Positions 33,701 through 44,292 of a stretch of 64,000 bases of DNA are shown one piece after another (position 1 is the first letter of the stretch; each line of letters opens with the position of its first letter). Source of the stretch: Beroe ovata. Taxonomy: Eukaryota > Ctenophora > Nuda > Beroida > Beroidae. Position numbers and translations under genes: made by a program. Under the pieces are notes generated by a model. That model did no database searches. It saw only the letters and a program-made list of their open reading frames with translations, and had not been told where the DNA came from. The DNA lies in contig CAMPET010000122.1 in assembly GCA_946803715.1 (NCBI GenBank), positions 28,306 through 92,305 on the forward strand, given 5' to 3'.

Positions 33701-36292
33701 GGTATGATATCTGTGGGGTCAGGTTGGTAGGGATATGTTGTAATGAGGGATATGACAGCCTCGTCACTTGACAGTGAAGTATCCTGAGGTGGGCATGGAT
33801 GCAGGGGTTGTCTGTCGTGTGGTTGAATAACGCCGGCGTTGCTGTCATCTGAATACTGACATGTTGTCTCCCGCTGTGGAGAAACTCGCTCTGGAGACAG
33901 ACTGGGAACCGGTGATCGTAGAGACACCGGTGAGAGTGATGGATTTGACGATGATGGTGAGAGTGATGAATTTAGCGATGATAGATTTGGCGATGATGGT
34001 GAGAGTGATGAATTTGACGATGATGACAGTGAAAGCTGCCCGGTATTACCAGCTCTCTCCTGCAACACTTCTCTATCTGACATCATAGTGGTGCTTGGTG
34101 TCACAGTGTCCACTGCTGCTGCTGTATGAGATGTGTCAGGAATGCGTTCTACCAACTCCATATTATCGATCAGTTTTTCATCTGTACCGATATCATGATC
34201 CTTCGACTCGGTAGTCGAGATCACCGTGAAGAACTTCCTGATGCTCGTTGTCTTTGTCCGCTTTTGGGGACTGTCTTTGATAGGGCGTGGTCGCTTTGAC
34301 ATTCCTGTGATGGGTTAGCAATCAAGTAAATAACTAGCAATCAAGTAAATATTAAATAACTATTTTTTAGGTGTGTATTGTGTAGACTATAATATAGGGT
34401 ATTTCAAGATGAATGATACAATAAGTCACAAAGATTGTCACCTGTACTCGTATCAGGACAACATCAACTATACAGCAGATATACACACCGATACGCTGAT
34501 ACGGGACACGGATGAAAGAGAAAGAGCGCGGAAATTAACGTGTAGCGCGTCATTGGGTTATCTGTGTCACGTGATGCGTGTGCGTGACTTAGATTGTAGT
34601 GTTCTACAATAATAAAAACTCTCACCACGACATATTGTGTGTTTTGGGAATGTGTTTGTTTATGAATGTGTCGGAGCGGTCGGAGTGTATATTTTTTGAG
34701 TGTGTATAATATGCGAGTGTGCAGGGTGTACAAATTTCTTATGTACATTGTACATACCATAAGTACTATACATAAGTATAGTGCTTCACAAATAATATGA
34801 ATTAGGGTAACCCAAATTGGGTTACCCTATCAGTATTCAGTACGAACTTCGTCAGCTCATCAAACATTGAAGTTTCGAAGTTATACATTCTGTATACATC
34901 ATACATTGTGTATCACATGGTACCATACATTGCACAATGTACAGTTTTGATCAGGTAGACTAGAAAATCACTTGCCCTCACTACCCTCATTCAACTATCT
35001 CCCTCAGACATTACCGAGCGTATCGTGGTACAAGGAACGGGCCCTATCGAATGTCTCAGTCGGGGGCTTGCTCATCCTTGTGACCCTCAAAACAATCCAG
35101 ACAAACATGACGAAAATGCGTGACAAATACCTCCACACCAACTGTCTTGCTACCCTTGCCAACATGTCCTCCAAGTTCCATTCATTCCACCCATACGTTG
35201 CTGAGAAGATTCTGAATCTCTTCACCACGATAGTGAAGAAGTATGGTAAGATAAGATCGACTCTGCTCAGTGTGACCGGGGAAACGGAGAGAGATGAGAC
35301 ATTGGAGCACACCATCGAATATTGGGTAATTGTTTTACGATGCTGTTCGGGAAGGGTCACAAGATCTAAGATGACAGTAGATTTGTTTTCGTTCCAATAT
35401 CTGAATTTCATCTCCGGGCCGTCTATTGCCCAGTAACACACCTAACATTCTCTAATCTCATAATTTAATCTCTCTATTGTGCTGCAGGAGTGCGAGCGCG
35501 AGACTCTGGAAGAAGTGATCAGGATGTTTTTGGAGATTTTCAACAGTAGCATCTGCTACTCGGGAAAGAATAATCCCGTGTTGATCTATGAGTTACTTCA
35601 CAAACGGGAGGTTTTCCTCCCTTTCCAAACACACCCTCTCTTCTCTGAGCTTATCATCAATATTGAGAGTGTGAGTAACACACAAAACTCAGTTTATGTA
35701 TAGTCTCCGTGTAATAATGAGGTTCCAAGAGAGCTTCAGGTTTCTAAATCAACTTTACCCTCTATACACTCTATACATCTATACAGTTGTGTACTCTAAA
35801 TTACACCGTTGCAAATTGCAGATTCTGGGTTATTTGAACTCCAAACTGGAGGAAAGGACCGAGGAACAGGGCATATCAGTGAGTGTGGATTGTGTGATGG
35901 TTGTCATTGAGGAGGTTGTTAGACAGTGGCCTGCTGACATATTACAGGTTGGTTCTTCATCTTAATCATATGTAGCGTGTATCTTGCAACATTTTGGACA
36001 ATATGCAGATAAGCACCAGTTGGTAGTGGTGAGGTTTTCAATTGTCTCATTTACCCAATTCAAGATGACCTGTATCTGATCCTGATTAATTTCTATTTCC
36101 AGTATCTGATTAGATTTGGTGATTCAATGATTTTGAACTCAACATCTTTTTCTTCAGAAAATTCCGTTGCTAAAGTTTGAGTACGTCGAGGAGTCACGTC
36201 CGGAGGAGTTTTTCCTGCCCTATATTTGGACTCTACTCTTTTCTAACAGCAACATGTACTGGGATACCACGCGCATATCACTGAAACTGTAG
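30723..36292 (+). CDS. DYM: dymeclin
   Basis: Peripheral Golgi protein needed for Golgi organisation and trafficking; human loss causes Dyggve-Melchior-Clausen dysplasia. Exons: 30723-30865, 31112-31264, 31497-31751, 31853-32384, 32493-32672, 35008-35325, 35488-35670, 35822-35947, 36158-36292. They give 674 residues (human 669). MG at the N-terminus is a myristoylation site as in the human protein, followed by DPFWDELLDFSFPSPDN. Later blocks NPYRKALCTF, LLLYTLLQ, HHMYMILIILLILT, TNMTKMRDKYLHTNCLATLA, ETLEEVIRMFLEIFNSS and PEEFFLPYIWTL match dymeclin closely, ending NMYWDTTRISLKL. For the third exon an upstream in-frame stop rules out the first candidate acceptor; TTATCCCCAG at 31487-31496 keeps phase. 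The 2.3-kb fifth intron contains a zinc-finger gene on the other strand. Confidence 0.95.
33349..34302 (-). CDS. TTF-type zinc-finger protein, hAT-transposase-related, nested in a DYM intron
   Basis: Intronless ORF of 317 residues on the strand opposite to its host gene. Residues 1-30 are basic (KRPRPIKDSPQKRTKTT) and end in SIRKFF, which resembles a PCNA-binding PIP-box but lacks the Gln. A long Ser/Pro-rich middle has imperfect SLSPSSPNLSSLNSS-type repeats. From about residue 205 comes a TTF-type zinc finger: RQIRFSPSWFEDYPWLSYD, then GVLCYTCCM, GFSNWSKGRESFIGHMDSQRH. This domain is typical of hAT transposases and of domesticated relatives such as ZMYM/TTF-finger proteins. The transposase core and dimerisation region are absent, so it is either a domesticated fragment or a shortened element. 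The start at 34302 is two bases behind CCCATCACAG. Confidence 0.75.
   Translation of the reverse strand: MSKRPRPIKDSPQKRTKTTSIRKFFTVISTTESKDHDIGTDEKLIDNMELVERIPDTSHTAAAVDTVTPSTTMMSDREVLQERAGNTGQLSLSSSSNSSLSPSSPNLSSLNSSLSPSSSNPSLSPVSLRSPVPSLSPERVSPQRETTCQYSDDSNAGVIQPHDRQPLHPCPPQDTSLSSDEAVISLITTYPYQPDPTDIIPPRMKGSRQIRFSPSWFEDYPWLSYDPDLQGVLCYTCCMAASLRLLAPVHTSNANFVKQGFSNWSKGRESFIGHMDSQRHQLGLSRLTGWIKRRNSTFKQIRIEHNIKIEPQEQNCS
34804..34828. repeat. short perfect palindrome
   Basis: AGGGTAACCC and GGGTTACCCT separated by five bases, in the dymeclin intron that hosts the nested gene. No function is known. Confidence 0.6.
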
Positions 36293-36659
36293 AATACAGA
36301 GTGGGTTGTGTTTCGTAATTCGTATGAGAAGTGTTTGTGTTTTGAATTTAATCCTTTCTCCGATATACAGAATTGGGTTGATTTGGAAGTTAAGTTCATT
36401 GAACTCGAGGGCTTAAATGATAAGGATATCTGATATGCAATGTTTCATGAACTGCATCAGCATGATCATGATCGAGATCAGTACTTCCAGTTGAATAGTA
36501 TCAATCTTATTGAGTAAGTGAATACTTATTATATTAATTATGTGTCATGCCAAATCTGAATGTAGAAATTTCGAATCGTAATTAAGGAATTATGAAAGTT
36601 GTAATTAAATTAATTAATTAACCAATTAGTTAATTAATTAGTTGAGCTCCTAGTCCTAC

Positions 36660-37140
36660 AGTGTAATAATAATATTGTATCCATCGAAGGCTGAAACAGG
36701 CCTTCGATGTTATTGTTCCGGCCTTCGATGTTTCGGCGCGGCCTTCGATGTTTCGGCCTTTGATGAAGGTCGCCGGACGCTGATGTTATTTGCCGGATGT
36801 TATCTGTCCACTGTTTCTTGCGCGCGGCGCAAGAAACAGTGGACACGACAGATAACATCCGGCAAGATGTTATCAGGCATTGAGGCATAACATGTTTCTT
36901 GCGCGCCGCGCGGCGCGTGCGCCTTCATCGAAGGCCGAAACATGAAGCCTTCGCAAAGAATTTGTTGATTTTTCCCTACCGTCGGCCGGGATAAAATTCC
37001 GTCAGCAAGGGTAGAGAGAAATTTTACAACGAAGGATAAGTTTGCGGCGGCGCGCAAAACGAAATTCTCGACAGGGTCTATCATCAAGCGAAAGCAGATA
37101 CAATGACAAAATTTCGCAAGTCAGGTCTTTCGGGCTTGTA
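36660..37140. repeat. GC-rich palindromic repeat cluster
   Basis: Several copies of GGCCTTCGATG or its complement, plus a 74-base near-perfect palindrome at 36791-36864 (TGCCGGATGTTATCTGTCCA and its complement around GCGCGCGGCGC). GCGCGCCGCGCGGCGCGTGC follows. It shares these units with 28.86-29.06 and 56.44-56.80 kb. Confidence 0.8.
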
Positions 37141-37620
37141 TCACCAGCAAAACTGCCAATATTTGATCCATTGAGACAGTTGTGAAAATGTGAAGGTCGT
37201 CATTGACTCATTGAAGATGAGGCAAAGTATGGGACAGGGAACAGATCCTTGTGGGACGCCGCTCAAGACAATTGCTAGGATAGAGCGTTTGTCATTGACT
37301 GACACTAGCTGGAAACGATTTTGTATGATGTCTTCGATGTGCTTCAGGAGATGGGAAAGGCAGCTATACCCTTTTTCTGAAACCATGCTACTTGGTTGAC
37401 AGTTCATGCAGTAGATTTCAGGGGCTTCATTATAGATTTATGACAAATCTCTCAAAAATTTTTAGGGTTGCTGGTCGATGGTTGGCAGCATCAGAACTAT
37501 CACCTTTCTTGAACGCAGGAGTGATTATCTGTGTCTTGAGATCACCCAGAATGACACCAGAGAGAAATGAAACATCCCAGCTGCCAGTCAAATACTTTAC
37601 CTGCTAGCTTGATATAATAA
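37141..37620 (-). mobile_element. decayed non-LTR retrotransposon (LINE) reverse transcriptase fragment
   Basis: On the minus strand the upstream part reads IITPAFKKGD..NHRPATL..KIFERFV and the downstream part reads VSEKGYSCLSHLL, then VLSGVPQGSVPCPILCLIF. These are reverse-transcriptase blocks of the Jockey/CR1 type. The parts are in different frames and the catalytic Asp-Asp block is not intact, so the copy is dead. No ends or target-site duplications were found. Confidence 0.8.
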
Positions 37621-38277
37621 TATCATACCATTGCCAAAATGGTCAACAGTTTCTGTTGTGTGATTGGCACCTGTCTTTGGCTCTCTGCCCTCTACTAAAA
37701 TTAATTTCTTACCAGCACTACTTATTAAAATCAAATTTGAGTTTGCTCTCAATGAGCAAAAACATGTACAGACTAAAGAATCTCATTACTGTCCAGGATA
37801 TTGCCAGCTCCTCCTGGGAATATGGCATTTATCAATACTAATTTCTATTGCATAGCACTGTAGCAATGGCTTACCATTGTTTGAAATGCGACCTAGTCTA
37901 ATATCACTAACTGCATCTTATGAATTTAGTAATTTATCACAGTTTGCATCTGTTTCACTCATTACATAGTTGCATACTACATGGTCTATCCAGAACCCAA
38001 TGGTGATCTACTGATCTCTTATAAGCTAAAATCCCATTCAACTTCATCAGAAACCATAGTTTGATAATGCTCCATTTCTGGATGGTTTTAACTGTTCTTC
38101 AGCAAATTTTAGCCATGGGGAAGCCATAGTATAAGACAATTGGTCTTATGTATGACTGCAATTATGAATAATAGTTGTTGATGGTAACTAGCATTATACT
38201 TGTACTAGCATTATACATGTACTGCATCATCATGCCAATGCTCTTCAAATGTCATCTAATTTCTCTCAGTGATAGTG

Positions 38278-41200
38278 ATGTCAAATGAGTTAGACAAATA
38301 TGATGATGTAGCACAGTGGGATTTAAGTCTTCCAGATGGGAAACATGCAGTGAGGTACCACTTCACATGTTGTGATGAACATTTTTTCAGATGTTTCCTG
38401 ACCTTATCATCACAAGTTGTTGTCCTCCTAAAATGTACAGGGTGTACCAAAAAAGTGGACAAAAGCAGAAGCTCATAACTATCATAAGCCTGATAGGAAT
38501 TGGCCAATGGCCCAAAGCTTTCCCCATCAAAATTTCCTAGTTAAAAATGTATGAGTTATCAGCAAAACTAGCTGTTCAGTTTTTGCACATTCATGACTCA
38601 GCCTATGACTGAGTCATGAATCAATTCACAATCAATTTTGCAGCATCTCTAACACTTTCTTGACAACAGAACAGCGTCCTTCACTTTCATTCATCAGCAT
38701 CACAGGATCTGGGCCACTAAAATGAATGCAGACTTCAACATAACAATCCTCAACTAATCGAGAGCAAATCCTGAAAATTTCATCAATGAGCCTTAACAGG
38801 ATATATGCAAGCTCCAAACTAATTTCCACTTATTTTTTGACACACACTGTATAACCCAGTTTGCTCCAGCCTTGTATTATCTCAGATCATCCCTATGTTC
38901 CAATACATTTTCAGGTTTCAGCATGGAACAACCAGTGGGAGGAGGGTCATCATAGTTGATGGGAAGGAGATTAGGAACACAGGATGGCAGTTCAAATTAG
39001 TTGGCAGGGAATCGTTTATGATCGGGAATTACCGGGCTTGTATTATCATCGAGGCAAATGGCTTGAAGTAGGTCAATAACTGTTGAAAGTTTTTGTGTTG
39101 CATTATGAAATTAAATGATTTATACCAAGGCAGCATAATCTGAAATCCTCCCTTTCAGCTACACCTATACTTTGGAGGTAGATGGGAAAAGTCTGAAGCG
39201 ATTCGTGGAGAATCGGCAGAAAGCTTGCAGAACTTGGACTCCCCATGTTAATGGCTCTCCCCATCGTGTGGTATTAGGTGAGTGACACTAACATGTGCAG
39301 TAGGGAATGAAAATATAATTACAGTTCCATTCCAGTGGCTATCCGCTATATTAAACCATGGCCCAAAGGGTTTTTGTGCTGTGACGTAAGCAATCGATAT
39401 CGAAAATATTCCTCGCAGCTCACCGCATGCAGCATAAGATAAGAATGCAGTAGGTACATAATATTACCTAAATTTTCCTCGATCATTTTAAATCGAAATA
39501 TTGACGACCCGAGGAGCGGAGAGGTTTCAATATAAATGTTGTCATGGTGATCGCATGACTAAGGTCATTATCTTAACTTGATTCGATCACACTTACCATT
39601 ATAATTCGTTCATTAGTTGTTTTCGGGCGGTTTGAGTTTCATTTTATTCAGTAGGAGCGTGTTTCCTCATCACCACAACTTTGAACTTGATTATTGTTTG
39701 ATACCAGTGTCTGTGTACAAAGACTGTCCACTACAGTGTGTTTGCATGATACTGGTTCCTTCAACTCCTCTTAATACTTTTGCAATTGTTTAATCGCGTT
39801 TGTTAAGCAAACTCTGGTAGAAGCATGCAGAACATGCATTAAGCGTGTGCACTAAGTTGCAATTCTCTGACTTCTTGACGTTTAGAAAGTTCACGTTGAG
39901 AAATTTGGTTTACAATTGCTTCGAAAATACGGGTACATCGTCTGTCTCTCAAACGAACCTGATGGCTGATGATTTGGAACTCGATTTGGTTGTTCACTTG
40001 CTGGATGCTGGCGGGTCAAAAGGTCTCCTGGAACTCTTCAACCACGTATACGGCATGAACAACCATTACTTCCGTCTCGTTGCATCGGTGGGCGGTCCTG
40101 CTGCGTTCTTGGAGGAGTTCTCTTCATTTCTGTCCCTGAACAAAGACAACAAAGTGTCCCTGTCGGTCCCGTTTGTGGTGTGCCGGGACGCGGGTTGTAG
40201 CTGCGGGGATTTCCACGTGTGCTCGCACTGGCCGCGTCGTGTGGGCGCTTGTGTCACGTGTCGCGGGAACCCTGTCAAAAACTCAGACAACGCGGCTATC
40301 TACAAGAAGTACCCTCTACTAGGTAAACTGAATCCTATCCTCTTGAAACGTTTACTGAAACGAACAAAGTTCATTATTAGACCTGAAACTCCGATTCTGT
40401 TTGAGAAATGTGCCCCTGATTTACTGCGATTTCCCCAAGTTTGCCAGTATTACAACAGCCAGGGCGGGTGTGGCAGACCTTGCCTTTTCTTCCACTTGTG
40501 TCGGAGATTTGTGGAGGGCTGTTGTACGAATGAGAAGACGTGTGGACTATCCCATGATCTCAAATCTAAACACAACAAGATGATCGTTGAGCGATGTGGT
40601 GGAATTCCTCTAGACGATAGCTCGCTTCTCCAGGTTATCACATCACAGACCTCAGTGACAACACTAGCCCTGGATATGTTGGACCATGACACCATGATAC
40701 ACGACCACGAGACAGAGATATGTGTGTGGAATTTGGTAGGAGAGTGTGGCAAGGGGTCAGAGTGCCCATTCCACCACACCAATCTGCCGTTCTGGTGGCA
40801 GTACCAAACTGATGGTGGCGGCTGGGATAGCTGGGATAGACACAACATACTGGTTCTGGAGAAAGCGTACTGTAACCCCGTCATACGGACAGTTGAGATC
40901 AAGATCAATGATATCATAGCTATCATTGACTTCCCCACAATGACCATGCTCGATGGAGAATATAGGATACGGAGGATGTCCACTGGGGCTGTCCATGGAG
41001 ATCGACATCTCGGTTCCCTGGCGACAGCGTACCACTGGCACTGGGAGGAAGTGGACAACGTATGGCACGAGTTTCCGTCGTGTGTGACGCAGGGAAAACA
41101 CGCCCCACAACTTGAACTCCCGAGTCACGTGATAGAAACATCGTATCTCCATGGTGATGAGAAGCTCCATTTCAAGATATCGGACTCCGAGTTCAAGCTT

Positions 41201-43176
41201 CTATTCGGCGGAATGCAGATGAAGGAGGAGGACTGTCGGAATATACGGAAAATCTGCCGCCGACCAATCCACCGGACAGTACCGCGATGTGCGAATTTGA
41301 TCTGCGGAGTTGATGCACCTGATCACGAATACCATACTGCGGTCACTGACGCCACGCCTGACCAATGGGAGTTCGTGACGAGCCAGTTGAAACAGGGAAC
41401 AAAACCGAGCGAAATCAAGGTACTGTCGTCTAACTTGACAGACGCACAGTTTGGAAAGCGGGACACGGGAAAGCGAGATAAGATGTATCTATTCCATCCT
41501 GTCGTTGGTGATAACCCCACTGCTATAGCACAACACGGTCTTCTTCTTACCGACACACCAGCTAGCATGAAGAAATACGGAGCTGGGCTTCACCTCAGTG
41601 TCGATGAGACCTACTCCCTCCACTTCTCTTCCAAACCGACTCTGCTCCTGTGCGAAGTGATTATCGGTGCGTACAGCCGGGGAAAACCAGACGACGTGGC
41701 ACCACCGATATCGGAATTCGGCGAGCAGTTTCACTGTTGTGTAAATAATGTGGACAATCCCGATGTCTTTGTGCTGTATGATGTGATGTGTGTCAAGCCC
41801 AAGTACTGGATTGCGTTTTGAGAATATTGGATTGTGTTTTTTGGGAGAAGGTATTCGAACAGTGAGACACCCGATATGCAGTTCATTATTATTATCATTC
41901 GTTTCAGGATTTTGTGGCAGGATTTCTTTCAGTCTTTTCTACCTCAATCGTTTTGTACATCAAATAAATCAATTGTATTCAGTATTTTCATCAAATTGGT
42001 TATGATCGAGGATTGATTTTCACTCCAGTTACGAATTATGGATAGATTAGCCTATGTAGGTCTCATCAGCATTTGAATTCACAATCAGCATAATGACATA
42101 GCGCACGTAGGGGGCTGCATGTAATAAAGTACACTGCTATCCTTATCATGACGACATATTGACAATGTGTCATTGACAATGCTTGTATACATATATTGAT
42201 TTGCGTAATATAGCTGGTGTGTGTGTGTGTGTGTGTACTGTGTAGGATCTGTGTAAATCATTTGTTCGCAAGATTTGCCATACCGCGTGCATTGCTCCTT
42301 AGTCCTTGTTGTTTATTTGGCATGCGGACCGCTTGAATTTAGAATTATAGTCTGAAACGATAATTGTAGGACTTGCTTCTCGTTAACCCCAGATAAGCAA
42401 CAGGATGTAACATCTTGCGTAGTGAATACGTTAGTAAACGAGTATGTGACAGCTTAGACATCATTCCACAACATGTTGATTGTATTATATGAAGATGATG
42501 GTATGCACATATCAATCATATGCGCCTGATATCCGAAAAGTCTTGTCGCTTAACATCAAACTTGGCTGCATTCACCAAAACCTACATTTGGCAATATATG
42601 AACTGTGCCACTTGTTTGGTACGCGCGAGAAGAAGCTTCGGACAAAGTTCAAGTTTCAGCAGCTAGTGTTGCTGCGCGCGACGGTGTCGATCTTGTCGTG
42701 GAAAATACGTGCGCGCTACGCGGTGCAATTTATTACGACCTAGATTAAAAAAATCGAGATATTTGCATATCAGTGTCATATGTAATCCGACCTTTCATCA
42801 AGAATGATGAGTTATATTCACAGAGAAGGACAGCCTAAACGTTTGGTTGGACGGACAGAAATTAGACGTTGTGGTAAGTATTCCCAATACCCTGAACTCT
42901 CGGGTCAGATGCGTAATTAGAGTCGCCCTCATACTATTGCAGTTGTATATCAGCGGGTTATTTTCACGGGTGATTCACAACAGATTCCCATTATAGAGTG
43001 AGTTTGCGGACAACGGTACAGAAACGTGTTTCCTGATTGATGGCCACCAAGCCGTGATACGGGCCGTGACATCGGGAAAACGGCGAGAGGGCATCATCTA
43101 CAGCCTGTTTCTGGGTGATATGCAGATACCAGATGCCACAGAGAGTAGCATGGGATCTGGAAGTAGCTCTGCATGA
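38278..43176 (+). CDS. FAIM: Fas apoptotic inhibitory molecule
   Basis: Cytosolic beta-sandwich protein linked in mammals to protection from death-receptor apoptosis and from protein aggregation. Exons 38278-38354, 38915-39067, 39159-39277, 42824-42873 and 42997-43176 give 192 residues (human short form 179). Matches include VAQWDLSLPDGKHAV, FQHGTTSGRRVIIVDGKEI, FKLVGRESFMIGN, YTYTLEVDGKSLKRF, EKDSLNVWLDGQKLD and DNGTETCFLIDGHQAVIRAV..GKRREGIIYSL. The start follows TTTCTCTCAG by eight bases. The 3.5-kb third intron contains an entire PARP-family gene on the same strand, and the first intron holds a short inverted-repeat transposon. An AATAAA lies about 150 bases past the stop. Confidence 0.93.
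38436..38851. mobile_element. short transposon (MITE-like) with mariner-like inverted ends
   Basis: The left end TACAGGGTGTACCAAAAAAG and the right end, whose complement reads TACAGTGTGTGTCAAAAAAT, are imperfect terminal inverted repeats flanked by TA. CAGGGTGT..CAAAA ends are common in Tc1/mariner-type elements. The 416-base interior has no recognisable transposase. It lies in the first FAIM intron. Confidence 0.6.
39962..41821 (+). CDS. CCCH-WWE-PARP protein (ZAP/PARP12-like), nested in a FAIM intron
   Basis: Intronless ORF of 619 residues from the ATG at MADDLELDLVVHLL; the open frame extends 39 codons upstream without another ATG. In vertebrates ZAP (PARP13) and PARP12 bind RNA and restrict viruses; PARP12 is a mono-ADP-ribosyltransferase. 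The N-terminus resembles the ZAP winged-helix. CCCH-type fingers start at about residue 161 (VCQYYNSQGGCGRPCLFFHLC, then CCTNEKTCGLSHD), and another is CVWNLVGECGKGSECPFHH. WWE features begin near residue 278 (LPFWWQYQ) and 355 (WHWEEVDNVWHEF). The PARP fold covers about 470-619 with YLFHPV, GAGLHLSVDETYSLHF and KPKYWIAF. The His of the H-Y motif is kept but the usual Gly-Thr after it is Pro-Val. AATAAA lies at 41963. Activity is uncertain. Confidence 0.85.
   Translation: MADDLELDLVVHLLDAGGSKGLLELFNHVYGMNNHYFRLVASVGGPAAFLEEFSSFLSLNKDNKVSLSVPFVVCRDAGCSCGDFHVCSHWPRRVGACVTCRGNPVKNSDNAAIYKKYPLLGKLNPILLKRLLKRTKFIIRPETPILFEKCAPDLLRFPQVCQYYNSQGGCGRPCLFFHLCRRFVEGCCTNEKTCGLSHDLKSKHNKMIVERCGGIPLDDSSLLQVITSQTSVTTLALDMLDHDTMIHDHETEICVWNLVGECGKGSECPFHHTNLPFWWQYQTDGGGWDSWDRHNILVLEKAYCNPVIRTVEIKINDIIAIIDFPTMTMLDGEYRIRRMSTGAVHGDRHLGSLATAYHWHWEEVDNVWHEFPSCVTQGKHAPQLELPSHVIETSYLHGDEKLHFKISDSEFKLLFGGMQMKEEDCRNIRKICRRPIHRTVPRCANLICGVDAPDHEYHTAVTDATPDQWEFVTSQLKQGTKPSEIKVLSSNLTDAQFGKRDTGKRDKMYLFHPVVGDNPTAIAQHGLLLTDTPASMKKYGAGLHLSVDETYSLHFSSKPTLLLCEVIIGAYSRGKPDDVAPPISEFGEQFHCCVNNVDNPDVFVLYDVMCVKPKYWIAF
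41963..41968 (+). promoter_or_regulatory. poly(A) signal of the PARP gene
   Basis: AATAAA 142 bases past the PARP stop, still inside the FAIM intron, so the nested gene has its own 3' end. Confidence 0.6.
42216..42236. repeat. (GT)n microsatellite
   Basis: Short GT run in the large FAIM intron. Confidence 0.8.
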
Positions 43177-44292
43177 TTGTGGCATAGGTGGAGTAGAGAA
43201 TTCTCAATATACATGCTGTGTCAATGCATGTTCTTAGGCTAACATATGTAGCTGTGCAGTGTGCACATGTGAGCTACGCAAAATAGAAGATATGTGTTTC
43301 TTATACTGAATAATTGAATTTTGAATCAATAAACCATTTAAGCTTAGTAAAAAGTGATACCATGATTGATAATGATTGCGAATATATTGAATGTATGCTA
43401 TATTATAACCCGCTGATTGATTTTATCTTAAACCCTTAGTTTTGAAGTTTTCATTGTTGCTGTCATGTCAAATCTAGGTCCACTTATTTTTGCTTACAAA
43501 ATGATTAAAACAATGATTGTGCTAGGTTTAACGATAAATGTAAGAGAATCACAACACAATTTTAATATGTAGATAGATCACACTGTCCACGTCAAATTAA
43601 TTGGGCGTGGTCCGTTCCACCACTGTGAAATATACTGAAATAGGATGGCATCCTAGGATAGCAGCAAAATCTCACACTCTTTTAATAGCATCTCTGTATA
43701 TTGAAAAAGCGAAATTAATTCACTCGATATAACTAATTACATTGGATATATATATCGCCAACTTCAAAATTTATCTAACAGTAGCACAAAATAAGCTGGC
43801 TTTGGATTCACAAAATATTTTGCTCTGTGCTAGGATATCATATGCATTTGGACACGAAAAATTAAAACAAAAAGCATTGAAATATGTTACACCGCATGAT
43901 GTTAGCAATATTTTTACCACGTCAGTGCTATGGCCACTTAATCATCAAATTCAAACACGAAACTCAACACACGAATGGTGTGCGTCTATAATCAACTGTA
44001 GTTGAGAGTATCATGTGATTAAGTCATGTACACTGAATATACATTATGTGTGTGTAAACATTGAACACGTGTATCATTGTTATTCATATGCAATTCATAT
44101 CATCTAAAGAATATAAACAATGGTGCGAGTCCAGCTCACATGCTTTCCTCCGATTTAAACGTGCTCGGTCAGTAGGAGTACGTGTATCATACGTCGTAGC
44201 CATGACGACGCCAAGTACACATGGACGCGCGCGCGCAATGTCACGTGACGCGCGCGTGGGCCACGTGACAAACCGACCAGTCACCGAGCACG
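43177..44292. other. convergent spacer between FAIM and clathrin heavy chain
   Basis: Includes the FAIM poly(A) signal AATAAA at 43328-43333. Near the clathrin stop (44222-44290) it has a CpG-rich stretch with two CACGTG sites and GCGCGCGCGC, probably clathrin 3'UTR or downstream sequence. The 87-codon ORF at 43742-44005 has no recognisable content. Confidence 0.5.

Noticed and set aside
43742-44005. 87-codon plus-strand ORF between FAIM and clathrin
   Set aside because: No domain and no splice context; AT-rich chance ORF.
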